A stretch of 64,000 nucleotides of DNA from Aquipseudomonas alcaligenes_A (lineage in GTDB: Bacteria > Pseudomonadota > Gammaproteobacteria > Pseudomonadales > Pseudomonadaceae), in the NCBI GenBank assembly GCA_048595745.1, contig CP184361.1; one strand, 5' to 3'. Of this stretch, positions 1-9,014 are shown piece by piece. The notes below the pieces were generated by a model. That model was not told the origin of the DNA, did not search any database, and saw nothing but the letters and a program-made list of their open reading frames with translations. A program made the translations under genes and the position numbers. Position 1 is the first letter of the stretch; each line of letters begins with the position of its first letter.

Positions 1-1
1 G

Positions 2-1069
2 CAGGCGGAGTTCGGTGCCGGCACGCCGATGTCGACCATGGGCGCGCCGCTTCGGGACGTCGGCCAGGCGCTGATCAACATGGCGGACACCGACTACCAG
101 ACCCTGGCCGGCGCCATCGCCACCTCGACCCACGGCACCGGCATCGGCTTCGGTTCCTATTCCTCCAACGTCTGCGGCCTGCAACTGGTCAGCGCCGCGG
201 GCGAGGTGCTCGACTGCAGCCGCGAGCAGAACCCCGAGTTGTTCGCTGCCGCGCGCGTCTCGCTCGGCGCGCTGGGCGTGGTGACCAAGGTACGCATGCA
301 GAACCGCGCCGCCTTTCGCCTGCGTGAGCGCCAGTGGCTGGGCAAGACCGAAGAGCTGCTGGAGGACATCGACAACCTCAAGCGCGACAACCAGCACTGG
401 GAGATGCTGGTGGTGACCCACTCCGACTATGCCCTGGCCGTGGCGCTGAACGAGACCGAGGACCCGGCCACGCCGCCGGTGCCGCCGGACGAGGAGGGTG
501 GCAACGGCTTCATCGACATCATCGAGGGGCTGGACAAGCACCTGAGCGACTCGCCCGGCCTGCGTCGCAGCCTGCTCAACAACATGCGCCACCTGGCCAG
601 CTTCGACGACCGCGTGGACGCCTCCTACGAGATCTACGCCAACGTGCGCAACGTGCGCTTCAACGAGATGGAGTACTCGGTACCGGCCGAGCATGGCCCG
701 GCCTGCCTGCGCGAGATCCTCAAGCGCATCGACGACGGCAACCTGCGCACCTGGATGCCGGTCGAGTACCGCTACGTGAAGGCCGACGATATCCCCCTGA
801 GCATGTTCGAGGGGCGCGACAGCTGCGCGATCTCGATCCATCAGCACTATTCGATGGACCACCACGACTTCTTCGCCGCCATCGAGCCGATCTTCTGGAA
901 GTACCAGGGGCGGCCGCACTGGGGCAAGCTGCACAGCCTGGGCGCGCGCCAGTTGCAGGCGCTGTACCCGCGCTGGAAGGAGTTCACCGAACTGCGCCAG
1001 GCGCTCGACCCGCAGGGGCGCTTCGTCAATGCGCACCTGGCCGGGCTGTTCGGTCTGAACCTGGGCTGA
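2..1069 (+). CDS. FAD-linked oxidase, D-arabinono-1,4-lactone oxidase type (5' truncated)
   Basis: The reading frame is open from base 2, so the gene begins before the window and 356 codons are present. The visible part starts inside the FAD-binding PCMH domain: a GTPMSTMGAPLRDVG stretch, then TSTHGTG and GFGSYSSNVCGLQLV, the usual flavin-binding loops of VAO-family oxidases. The C-terminal half matches the ALO (D-arabinono-1,4-lactone oxidase) domain, including HWGKLHSLGARQLQALYPRW and the ending DPQGRFVNAHLAGLFG. Known relatives oxidise aldonolactones or polyols at C2 with oxygen as acceptor; the substrate here is unknown. It lies 9 bp upstream of a PLP enzyme on the same strand and is probably co-transcribed with it. 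Confidence 0.85.
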   Translation, partial: QAEFGAGTPMSTMGAPLRDVGQALINMADTDYQTLAGAIATSTHGTGIGFGSYSSNVCGLQLVSAAGEVLDCSREQNPELFAAARVSLGALGVVTKVRMQNRAAFRLRERQWLGKTEELLEDIDNLKRDNQHWEMLVVTHSDYALAVALNETEDPATPPVPPDEEGGNGFIDIIEGLDKHLSDSPGLRRSLLNNMRHLASFDDRVDASYEIYANVRNVRFNEMEYSVPAEHGPACLREILKRIDDGNLRTWMPVEYRYVKADDIPLSMFEGRDSCAISIHQHYSMDHHDFFAAIEPIFWKYQGRPHWGKLHSLGARQLQALYPRWKEFTELRQALDPQGRFVNAHLAGLFGLNLG

Positions 1070-1078
1070 GGAGAGGGG

Positions 1079-2353
1079 ATGAAGCGACGCACGCTCGTAC
1101 TGGCTGGCCTGGGCGCCGGCGGACTGCTGGCGACTGCCTGGCTGCGCCCCGGTGATCGCGGCCAGCCGCATGATGCCTACTTCCAGGCGCTGAGCCAGGA
1201 GCTCAAGGCCAACGGGCCGATGCGCCCGGTACTGCTGATCGACCTCGACCGCCTCGACCACAACATCGAGGTGGTGCGCCAGTTCCTCGCCCGCAGTGGC
1301 AAGCAGCTGCGCTTGGTGGAGAAGTCCCTGCCGGCGCCCGGCCTGCTGCGCTATATCGGCGAGCAGCTCGGCACCCAGCGGCTGATGTCCTTTCATCAGC
1401 CGTTTCTCAACCATGATGCGCGACTGTTCCCCGAGGCTGACATCCTGCTCGGCAAGCCGTTGCCGGTGCGCTCGGCGCAGCTGTTCTACCAGCAGCACAG
1501 CGGCCCCTTCGATCCGGCCAAACAGCTGCAGTGGCTGATCGACACGCCCGCGCGCCTGCAGCAATACCTGGCCCTGGCCCAGGGGCTGGGCACGCGGCTA
1601 CGGATCAATATCGAACTGGATGTGGGCCTGCACCGCGGTGGCGTGAGCGACACCCAGACGCTCGGGCAGCTGCTGCAGCTGATCGCCGATCATCCGCAGC
1701 AGCTGGAGTTCGCTGGTTTCATGGGTTACGACCCCTTCGTCGGCATGAACCTGCCGTCCGTGCTCGGCAGCCAGGACGCGTTGCTGGCCAAGGTCATGGC
1801 GCTGTATCAGGGCTATGTCGACTTCACCCGCCAGCGCTTCCCGGCGCTGTGGCGCGCGGGGCTGACCCTCAACACCGCCGGCAGCCCGAGCTACCGGGCG
1901 CACGAGCAGGAGCGCCTGAGCAGCGAGGTGGCCATCGGCACCGGCCTGCTCAAGCCCAGCCATTACGACCTGCCGTCGCTGGCCGAGCATGTGCCGGCTG
2001 CGTATATCGCCACGCCGGTACTCAAGCGCACCGGGGCGCTGCGCATTCCGGCGCTGGACGAGAAGTCGCGGCTGTTCGCCTGGTGGGACGTCAACCAGCG
2101 CGAGACCTTCTTCATCTACGGCGGCAACTGGCAGGCCGACCCGGTTTCGCCGGCCGGGCTGCAGCTGAGTGGTCTGTACGGGCGCAGTTCGAACCAGGAG
2201 CTGATCAACGGCTCGCCGGCGGTGGGCCTGGCCGTGGACGATCAGGTGTTCCTGCGCCCGACTCAGAGCGAATCGGTGCTGCTGCAGTTCGGCGATCTGC
2301 TGGCGGTGCGTGGCGGCAGGATCGTCGAGCGCTGGCCGGTGTATCAGGAGTAG
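1079..2353 (+). CDS. DSD1-family PLP-dependent amino-acid aldolase/racemase-like enzyme
   Basis: This 424-residue protein has an alanine-racemase-like N-terminal barrel (about residues 45-290) and a C-terminal D-serine dehydratase-like domain. The likely PLP lysine is in LVEKSLPAPG near residue 84. Substrate-side motifs are NIELDVGLHRGG and FMGYDPFVG. The C-terminal motif RPTQSESVLLQFGD stands where classical D-threonine aldolases carry a His-Cys zinc pair, so metal use may differ. The N-terminus MKRRTLVLAGLGAGG looks like a Tat-like signal or membrane anchor, unusual for this mostly cytoplasmic family. An SD (GAGGAGAGGGG) lies just before the ATG. The partner oxidase ends 9 bp upstream. The reaction, aldolase versus racemase or deaminase, cannot be told from sequence. 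Confidence 0.75.
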   Translation: MKRRTLVLAGLGAGGLLATAWLRPGDRGQPHDAYFQALSQELKANGPMRPVLLIDLDRLDHNIEVVRQFLARSGKQLRLVEKSLPAPGLLRYIGEQLGTQRLMSFHQPFLNHDARLFPEADILLGKPLPVRSAQLFYQQHSGPFDPAKQLQWLIDTPARLQQYLALAQGLGTRLRINIELDVGLHRGGVSDTQTLGQLLQLIADHPQQLEFAGFMGYDPFVGMNLPSVLGSQDALLAKVMALYQGYVDFTRQRFPALWRAGLTLNTAGSPSYRAHEQERLSSEVAIGTGLLKPSHYDLPSLAEHVPAAYIATPVLKRTGALRIPALDEKSRLFAWWDVNQRETFFIYGGNWQADPVSPAGLQLSGLYGRSSNQELINGSPAVGLAVDDQVFLRPTQSESVLLQFGDLLAVRGGRIVERWPVYQE

Positions 2354-2358
2354 GTTTT

Positions 2359-2475
2359 CCCTCACCCAACCCTCTCCCGGAGGGAGAGGGCTGACTCGTT
2401 GCTGGCTGCAAGTACGGCGTTTCCTGGTACTTCGGACTGGCCCCCTCTCCCTCCGGGAGAGGGCCGGGGTGAGGG
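2359..2475. repeat. Palindromic intergenic repeat with CCCTCTCCC/GGGAGAGGG hairpins
   Basis: The element opens with CCCTCACCC and closes with the mirror GGTGAGGG. Each end carries a hairpin of the form CCCTCTCCC-loop-GGGAGAGGG (2372-2390 and about 2443-2463), separated by about 50 bp of non-palindromic DNA. It sits between two converging genes, where it could act as a bidirectional terminator. Related hairpins occur at 12175-12237 and 21937-21962. Such GGGAGAGGG repeats are common intergenic elements in Pseudomonas and Xanthomonas genomes. Confidence 0.75.
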
Positions 2476-2486
2476 CTTTCCGTCTG

Positions 2487-3524
2487 CTAGGACTCCTGAG
2501 CAATCCGCTGCTTCGCCGTGCGCGGCGTCACCCCGGTCCAGCGCTTGAAGGCGCGGCGGAAGTTGCGCACATCGCTGAAACCGGTCTCGCTAGCCACGTC
2601 GATCAGCCGGCTGTCGCGGTGGCTGAGCAGGGCCAGGGCTTTGGCCCGGCGCACCGAGTCGATGATGCCGTGGTAGGACAGCCCCGCCTCATCAATGCGC
2701 CGGCGCAGGGTGCGCTCGCCGAGGTTGAGCTGCTGTGCCAGCTCGGCCAGTTGTGGCGGGCGGCACAGGCTCTTGCGCACTTCGCGCTGGATGGTTTCGA
2801 TCAGGTCGGAGCTGCCCTGTTGCTCCCAGCGTGCGCTGTCGAGCACCTCGGCGATTTCGGCGGCGACATAGTCGTCGCGGGTCGGCAGCGGCAATGCCAG
2901 CCAGCGCGCGTCGAAGGCGATCAGGTTGTGCCCGGCACCGAACTTCACCGGGCAGCGGAAGATCTCCGCGTAGCGCTGCCAGTGCGGCGGGCGCGGGTAC
3001 TCCAGCTCGATACGGTCGAGGACCAGGTCACGGCCGGACAGGTGGCGAACGATGGCCATTGCGCTGGCGAAGGCTTCCTCCAGATAGAACACCGCCACTT
3101 CCGGATCGAAGAAGCGTGTGCTGGCCAGCACACGGCAGCGGCCCTTGTGCATCTGCTGCTGGTAGTCGAGCAGGGCGCCGGTGTGGCGCTGGTAGCGGAT
3201 GGCCAGGTCGAGCGCCTCGCCCAGAGTCGGGCTGGCCTGCATGGCCAGGCCCACCAGCCCCCAGGACACGGCGGTCTGCCGATGCCCGACGGCCAGGCCC
3301 AGGCCGCTGTCGTCCAGGCTGTGCAGGGCGCGGCGCACCAGCAGGTAACTCTGCCGGTGGGACAGGCGGTAGTCGGGTTTCTTCAGGTCGTCCGGCTCGA
3401 AGCCCAGGCCGCGGCAGAGCATGGCCGGGTCGCGGCCGAGCTCGGCAACGTGCTGCAGGAGGAAGCGGGAAATCTGGGGCGGGGCCGAGGCTTCCGAATA
3501 GCGTGGATCGGCGATGGGTTTCAT
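2487..3524 (-). CDS. AraC-family transcriptional regulator (Arabinose_bd N-terminal domain)
   Basis: The 345-residue protein has an N-terminal effector domain of the Arabinose_bd type (about residues 25-215), as in the OruR/ArgR-like AraC regulators of Pseudomonas. Two AraC-type helix-turn-helices follow at about 235-335, with LAELAQQLNLGERTLRRRI and IDVASETGFSDVRNFRRAFKRWTG. The start at 3524 is preceded by a GGGAG SD. It converges on the oxidase/PLP-enzyme pair, which is its most likely target, although the ceramidase locus further along is also possible because Pseudomonas ceramidase genes are controlled by an AraC-type regulator (SphR). The ligand is not recognisable. Confidence 0.88.
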   Translation of the reverse strand: MKPIADPRYSEASAPPQISRFLLQHVAELGRDPAMLCRGLGFEPDDLKKPDYRLSHRQSYLLVRRALHSLDDSGLGLAVGHRQTAVSWGLVGLAMQASPTLGEALDLAIRYQRHTGALLDYQQQMHKGRCRVLASTRFFDPEVAVFYLEEAFASAMAIVRHLSGRDLVLDRIELEYPRPPHWQRYAEIFRCPVKFGAGHNLIAFDARWLALPLPTRDDYVAAEIAEVLDSARWEQQGSSDLIETIQREVRKSLCRPPQLAELAQQLNLGERTLRRRIDEAGLSYHGIIDSVRRAKALALLSHRDSRLIDVASETGFSDVRNFRRAFKRWTGVTPRTAKQRIAQES

Positions 3525-3647
3525 GGGTACGCTCCCGGCAGGAGGTCGCTGGCGCTGAACGCCTGGTTCTTGTTGTTATGCGGCATCTCGTCGGGTGCCG
3601 TTTTGCATAGTTAGCATGGCGTCAGGATCTGACGCCAGTTGCATCGT

Positions 3648-3824
3648 GTAGGGCGGGTGAAACCCGCGTGCGGCTTCCACCCGTCCTGCGCTGTGCGCTC
3701 GCTGCGGCGTTCCGCAACGTAGGGTGGATCATGCTTCACCGATCACCGGGTGCCGATCCACCGGGTGGCGTTCCACCGGGTGGCGGTCCACCGAACGGTC
3801 CGTCGGTGGATGAGCGAAGCGTCA
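3648..3824. repeat. GTAGGGTGGAT-type intergenic repeat with tandem CCACCGGGTGGCG units
   Basis: The 303-bp gap between the AraC gene and the aldolase-like gene holds no convincing gene. It contains a GTAGGGCGGGTGAAACCCGCG motif and then a GTAGGGTGGATCATGCTTCACC motif, mirrored by GGTGGATGAGCGAAGCG at the right end. Between them are back-to-back units CCACCGGGTGGCG-TT-CCACCGGGTGGCG-GT-CCACCG (3758-3792), each self-complementary at the CCACC/GGTGG core. This resembles the GTAGGGTGGAT repeats scattered through Pseudomonas genomes, here expanded internally. Confidence 0.6.
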
Positions 3825-3827
3825 TGG

Positions 3828-4439
3828 TCAGTAAGCCCCCAGCTCCGCCGCCGGTTGCCCCAAGGCATGGCTGGCCGCAGCGTTGGCCTGATCCTGGCGC
3901 AAGCGCCGGCCGGCGATCAGGCGTACCCACCAGGGCACCTGCTTGACCCGGTCGCCGCCCAGGCGTGCCAGTACATAGGCCATGGCGCACTTCTCGAACA
4001 GCTCGGCATTGAACAGCATGCGGTTGCGCGTGACGCCGAGGGTCAGCAGGTGGCCGTCGACCAGCCCGGCGTTGCCGCCTGCGGCCAGCAAAGCCGGCAG
4101 CTGCTGCGCCGTGTCCGGCGCCCAGGAGCGGCCGATGTGCCGCGCCTGTTCGTCGAACACCGCCGGCATCGCCTCACCCAGTTCGCCCAGTTGCAGGCTC
4201 CAGCGCGGGCTCAGGGTGGCCACGGCGCCGACGTCGCCGCGCAGGCGATAGACCTCGGCGTGCAGGCGGCTGAGGTTGTCGGTGGGGCGGTCCAGCGCAA
4301 CCTGTTGCACTGCGCCGCCCGCAGCCAGCAGGAGCACCTGCCCGCTGCCTGGTTGCAGCACGGACAGGCTGTCGCCGCTTTGCTGGAAGAAGCCCTTGGA
4401 GGTCAGCCGCGTGGCGGCCTGCAGCAGTTCATCGTGCAT
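3828..4439 (-). CDS. Class II aldolase/adducin-fold protein lacking its metal ligands
   Basis: This 203-residue protein starts at an ATG 2 bp past the stop of the aminotransferase gene. Residues 55-130 follow the class II aldolase pattern: NLSRLHAEVYRLRGDVGAV, then PAVFDEQARHIG, then ELFEKCAMAYVLARLGG. The His-x-His pair that should follow GAV is replaced by Ala74 and Leu76 (GAVATLSP), and the third zinc His in the usual NHG is Ala124 (NAGL). Glu62 is kept. A zinc-dependent aldol cleavage is therefore unlikely. It may be a structural or regulatory partner of the intact aldolase two genes upstream, or bind the same ligand without catalysis. It is the last gene of the operon. Confidence 0.75.
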   Translation of the reverse strand: MHDELLQAATRLTSKGFFQQSGDSLSVLQPGSGQVLLLAAGGAVQQVALDRPTDNLSRLHAEVYRLRGDVGAVATLSPRWSLQLGELGEAMPAVFDEQARHIGRSWAPDTAQQLPALLAAGGNAGLVDGHLLTLGVTRNRMLFNAELFEKCAMAYVLARLGGDRVKQVPWWVRLIAGRRLRQDQANAAASHALGQPAAELGAY

Positions 4440-4441
4440 GT

Positions 4442-5905
<1,464 letters not shown>

Positions 5906-5932
5906 GGCGGGTGCTCTTCTGATAATTCGGGG

Positions 5933-6562
5933 CTAGGAATTCAGGGCGACCAGCGCATGCCGGCACGCGCGGTTTTCCGGTTGCGTGGCCAGGGCGCGCT
6001 GGAACCAGGCGATGGCTTCCTGCTCCAGCAGCTGCACCACGCGGCAGGCGTCTTCCAGGGTGGCGCCGAGGCACACGGCGCCGTGGTTGCGCATCAGGTA
6101 GGCATTCAGGTCGCGGCGCACGCGCTTGCCGACATTGCTCGCCAGCCAGCCGGTGCCCGAGGGGGCGTAGGCGCAGACCGGTACGTCGCCGCCGATCCGC
6201 TGGCGCGCCTCGGCATCGCTGACCGGCAAGGGGCGGTCGAGCAGGGTGAAGGCGCTGGCCACCGGCTGGTGGGTATGCACGCTGGCCCAGCAGTCCGGTC
6301 GGGCCTTGAACATGCGCGCATGCAGGCCGCTTTCCACCGAGGGCTTGCCGTGGCCCGAGAGCTGCTGGAGGTCGGCCAGGCGCAGCACGCAGATGTCGTC
6401 GGCGCGCATGGCGTAGTAGTCGCTGGCCGAGGGCGTGACGGCGAAACGCTCGGCGTCGATGCGCAGGGCTAGGTTGCCGCCGACCCCGGCCAGGTAGCCC
6501 TGGTCGGCCAGCCGCACGGCGGTGCGCACCACGGCCTCGCGGGCCTCTCGTTCGATACTCAT
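5933..6562 (-). CDS. Class II aldolase (fuculose/ribulose-phosphate aldolase family)
   Basis: This 209-residue protein carries the complete active site: catalytic Glu77 in KPSVESGLH, zinc ligands His96 and His98 in SVHTHQP, and His160 in RNHGAVCLG. Family members split or epimerise phosphorylated ketoses, or dehydrate methylthioribulose phosphate, using Zn2+. Its start overlaps the stop of the FGGY kinase gene by 4 bp (ATGA type), so kinase and aldolase are translationally coupled. This suggests that a kinase product is the aldolase substrate. The 27-bp gap to the aminotransferase keeps it in one operon. Confidence 0.88.
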   Translation of the reverse strand: MSIEREAREAVVRTAVRLADQGYLAGVGGNLALRIDAERFAVTPSASDYYAMRADDICVLRLADLQQLSGHGKPSVESGLHARMFKARPDCWASVHTHQPVASAFTLLDRPLPVSDAEARQRIGGDVPVCAYAPSGTGWLASNVGKRVRRDLNAYLMRNHGAVCLGATLEDACRVVQLLEQEAIAWFQRALATQPENRACRHALVALNS

Positions 6563-8139
6563 GCCCGGGCTCCGTGGAGTTTGGCGTAGAAGGGGGCCAG
6601 CGCCTTGTGCGCGGCGCGGAAGGTGGCGTAGCTGTCGGCGTAGCGCTGGCGGTTGCTGGTGCTCGGCTCGAAGCTGCGGCGCAGGGCGACCCGCGCCGGG
6701 ATGTCACTGAACTGCATGGCGCCGATGCCGACGCCGGCCAGGAAGGCCGCGCCGCGGGCGTTGGCCTGGATCGGCTGGTGCGGCTGGTGCACGGTCATGC
6801 CGAGGATGTCGGCGAAGATCTGGCTCCACACATCGGACTGGCCACCGCCGCCGACCAGGGTGATTTCCCGCGCAGGCGCGCCGAGGAAGCCCTCGACCGC
6901 TTCCATCATCCAGCGGGTGTTGAGCGCCACGCCTTCGAGGAAGGCGCGCACCATGTCCTCGCGCGCATGTTCCAGGCTCAGGTTGAGCAGGCCGGCGCGC
7001 AGGTTGGCGTCGTCCACCGGGCTGCGCTCGCCCATCAGCCAGGGCAGGTAGAGCAGGCCGCGCGCGCCTGCCGGCACCCCGGCGGCGATCTCGTCGAGGA
7101 TGCGGTAGACGTCCGGGCGCGCTTCGTCCTGCAGCAGGGCGTCCTTGGCGTAGAGGATGCGGTCACGCAGGAAGCTCAGGTTGGCGCCGGCGGCGGATTG
7201 CATGACCATCATCAGGTAGCGGTCGGGCAGGGCGCAGGGCACGGCAGCGATCTGTTTGAACACGTCGGTCTTCTTCCGCGCTACGTGGCCGCCGATCCAC
7301 GACGAGGTGCCGACGTACAGGTGCAGGGCGTTGTCCGCCACCGCGCCGGAACCCAGGGCGGCGGCGCTGTTGTCCACCGCGCCGGCGACCACCGGGATGC
7401 CCGCTGGCAGGCCGAGTTGCTCGGCCACGGCCGTGCGTAGCGGGCCGAGCACCTCGCTGCAGTGCACCAGCTCCGGCAGCTGCTCGCGGTCGAGACCGGC
7501 CAGGCGCAGCAGGCCCTCGTCATAGCGGATATTGGCCGGGTCGCGGTTGTCGGTGACCCAGGTGGTCAGCGCCGAATCGACAGTGGCCACCGTGCGCCCG
7601 GTCAGGCGCAGGTTCATGAAATCCAGCACGTTGAGGAACTTGGCGGTGCGTGCGTACAGCTCCGGCATGGCCTCGCGGATAAAGGCGATATGGCCGAACG
7701 GGTCCTTGCCGGACAGTGCCGGCGCACCACCAGTCAGGCGCAGCCAGCGCCACAGTTTCAGCGGGTCATAGCCGGCCACCCTTGGCAGGCGCCCACCGAC
7801 CTGGCGCTGCACGGCGGCCTGGCCGCGCATGTCCATGTACAGCAGGGCGCGGGCCAGCGGTTGGCCATCGCGGTCGACCGGCAGGGTGCCTTCGCCCTGG
7901 CACGAGCAGGCGATGGCCAGCAGGTTCTGCCGGGCCTGCGGGTGGCTGTGCAGCACCTCGCCGGCGCTGGCGAGAAAGGCCTGCCACCAGTCCTCCGGGC
8001 ATTGCTCGACACCGGCACCGGGCAGCACATGGCTGCTCACCGGGCGGAAGGCGAAGGCCAGCACGCGGCCATCCAGGCCGACCAGCGCGGTCTTGCAGCC
8101 GGAGCTGCCGAGGTCCACGGCCAGTACCAGTTCACTCAC
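6559..8139 (-). CDS. FGGY-family carbohydrate kinase (xylulokinase-like)
   Basis: The protein has 526 residues, a normal length for FGGY kinases. The N-terminal phosphate loop is AVDLGSSGCKTALV, the catalytic aspartate is in VVAGAVDNSAAALGSG, and the C-terminal nucleotide-binding segment is ITLVGGGGQSDVWSQIFAD. It phosphorylates a ketose, polyol or similar short substrate with ATP in the cytoplasm; the exact substrate is not readable. It is the first gene of the minus-strand operon and faces a TetR-family gene across an intergenic region with an inverted repeat, so repression by that regulator and induction by a substrate are likely. Confidence 0.88.
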   Translation of the reverse strand: MSELVLAVDLGSSGCKTALVGLDGRVLAFAFRPVSSHVLPGAGVEQCPEDWWQAFLASAGEVLHSHPQARQNLLAIACSCQGEGTLPVDRDGQPLARALLYMDMRGQAAVQRQVGGRLPRVAGYDPLKLWRWLRLTGGAPALSGKDPFGHIAFIREAMPELYARTAKFLNVLDFMNLRLTGRTVATVDSALTTWVTDNRDPANIRYDEGLLRLAGLDREQLPELVHCSEVLGPLRTAVAEQLGLPAGIPVVAGAVDNSAAALGSGAVADNALHLYVGTSSWIGGHVARKKTDVFKQIAAVPCALPDRYLMMVMQSAAGANLSFLRDRILYAKDALLQDEARPDVYRILDEIAAGVPAGARGLLYLPWLMGERSPVDDANLRAGLLNLSLEHAREDMVRAFLEGVALNTRWMMEAVEGFLGAPAREITLVGGGGQSDVWSQIFADILGMTVHQPHQPIQANARGAAFLAGVGIGAMQFSDIPARVALRRSFEPSTSNRQRYADSYATFRAAHKALAPFYAKLHGARA

Positions 8140-8198
8140 GATTTGCGCCTCATGTGCATTCGCCTCTTCCCATCGATCGCGAGTCGCGCTAAAACATA

Positions 8199-8226
8199 AG
8201 CATTGCTCATCTTTTTCGAGAATGCT
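8199..8226. promoter_or_regulatory. Inverted repeat, candidate TetR operator
   Basis: AGCATTGCTC (8199-8208) is matched on the other strand by GAGAATGCT (8218-8226), a nearly perfect inverted repeat with a one-base bulge and a T-rich centre. It lies between the divergent kinase operon and the TetR-family gene, directly before the probable GTG start of the latter. This is the usual place for an autoregulatory operator. On the minus strand TATGTT (8197-8192) could be a -10 for the kinase operon, overlapping the left edge of the repeat. Confidence 0.5.
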
Positions 8227-8895
8227 GTGGCCACCAAAAATTTGTCAAGCACCCCGGCGAAGCCTCGTGCCCCCCGTGCGCCCAAGCAGGAGCGCAGCCA
8301 GGTGCGCTTCGAAGCCATCCTGCGCACCGGCCTGGAGCTGATCGCCGCGCACGGCTACGAGGCGGTGTCGATGCGTGAAATCGCCCGCGAAGCGGGCATG
8401 CCGATCGCCTCGCTGTACCTGTACTTCCCGACCAAACTGGCGATCGTTCGGGAAGTCTGGCAGCGCTACACCAGCAGTGTCGGCGAGCGTCTGCAGGCCG
8501 ACCTGGCGCTGCTCGAGGGCGCGCCGGACAGCGCGGCGGCGGGGGCGATGATCGAGCGGTTGATCGACCTGATGGTGGACATCCAGGTCAGCCACCCGGG
8601 GTTTGTCGAGGTGTGGGGCTGCGTGGCTGCGTCGCCGGAGCTGCGCGCGCTGAACAGCGCCGACACGCTGGCCACTGCCGAACTGGTCGCCACGGCCATT
8701 CGTGCGGCCCGTCCGCAGGCGGATGCCGAGCAGGTGCGCGGCCTGGCGCTGCTGCTGTGCGAAGCGGGCAGTTCGGTGACCAAGCTGGCGCTGTCGCTGC
8801 CCGAGCCGGAGCGCTCGCGCACGCTGGCGCAACTGAAAAAGACCCTGCAGTTCGTCTACGCCAACAGCATCGAGGCCTTTGCCCGAGCGCTGTAG
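8227..8895 (+). CDS. TetR-family transcriptional regulator
   Basis: About 222 residues. The N-terminal helix-turn-helix follows the TetR pattern closely: ILRTGLELIAAHGYEAVSMR, then EIAREAGMPIASLYLYFPTK. The C-terminal ligand domain is all-helical and not assignable to a ligand. There is no in-frame ATG before the HTH. The start is either GTG 8227, with a weak GAG SD, or TTG 8203, inside the inverted repeat; I chose GTG 8227. It is divergent to the kinase/aldolase/aminotransferase operon and upstream of the DUF1302/DUF1329/ceramidase genes, so it could control either or both. Confidence 0.85.
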   Translation: MATKNLSSTPAKPRAPRAPKQERSQVRFEAILRTGLELIAAHGYEAVSMREIAREAGMPIASLYLYFPTKLAIVREVWQRYTSSVGERLQADLALLEGAPDSAAAGAMIERLIDLMVDIQVSHPGFVEVWGCVAASPELRALNSADTLATAELVATAIRAARPQADAEQVRGLALLLCEAGSSVTKLALSLPEPERSRTLAQLKKTLQFVYANSIEAFARAL

Positions 8896-9014
8896 CGGCG
8901 CCTGTGTACAAATGTTTCAAGGGCCCTTTCGGCACCGTTTTTTGTCCGGTTCGGCCCCATGGAGGTTTTCGCAAGTCGGCTAGTTTCGCTTCACAACCGC
9001 TAGGGGACAGCAGC

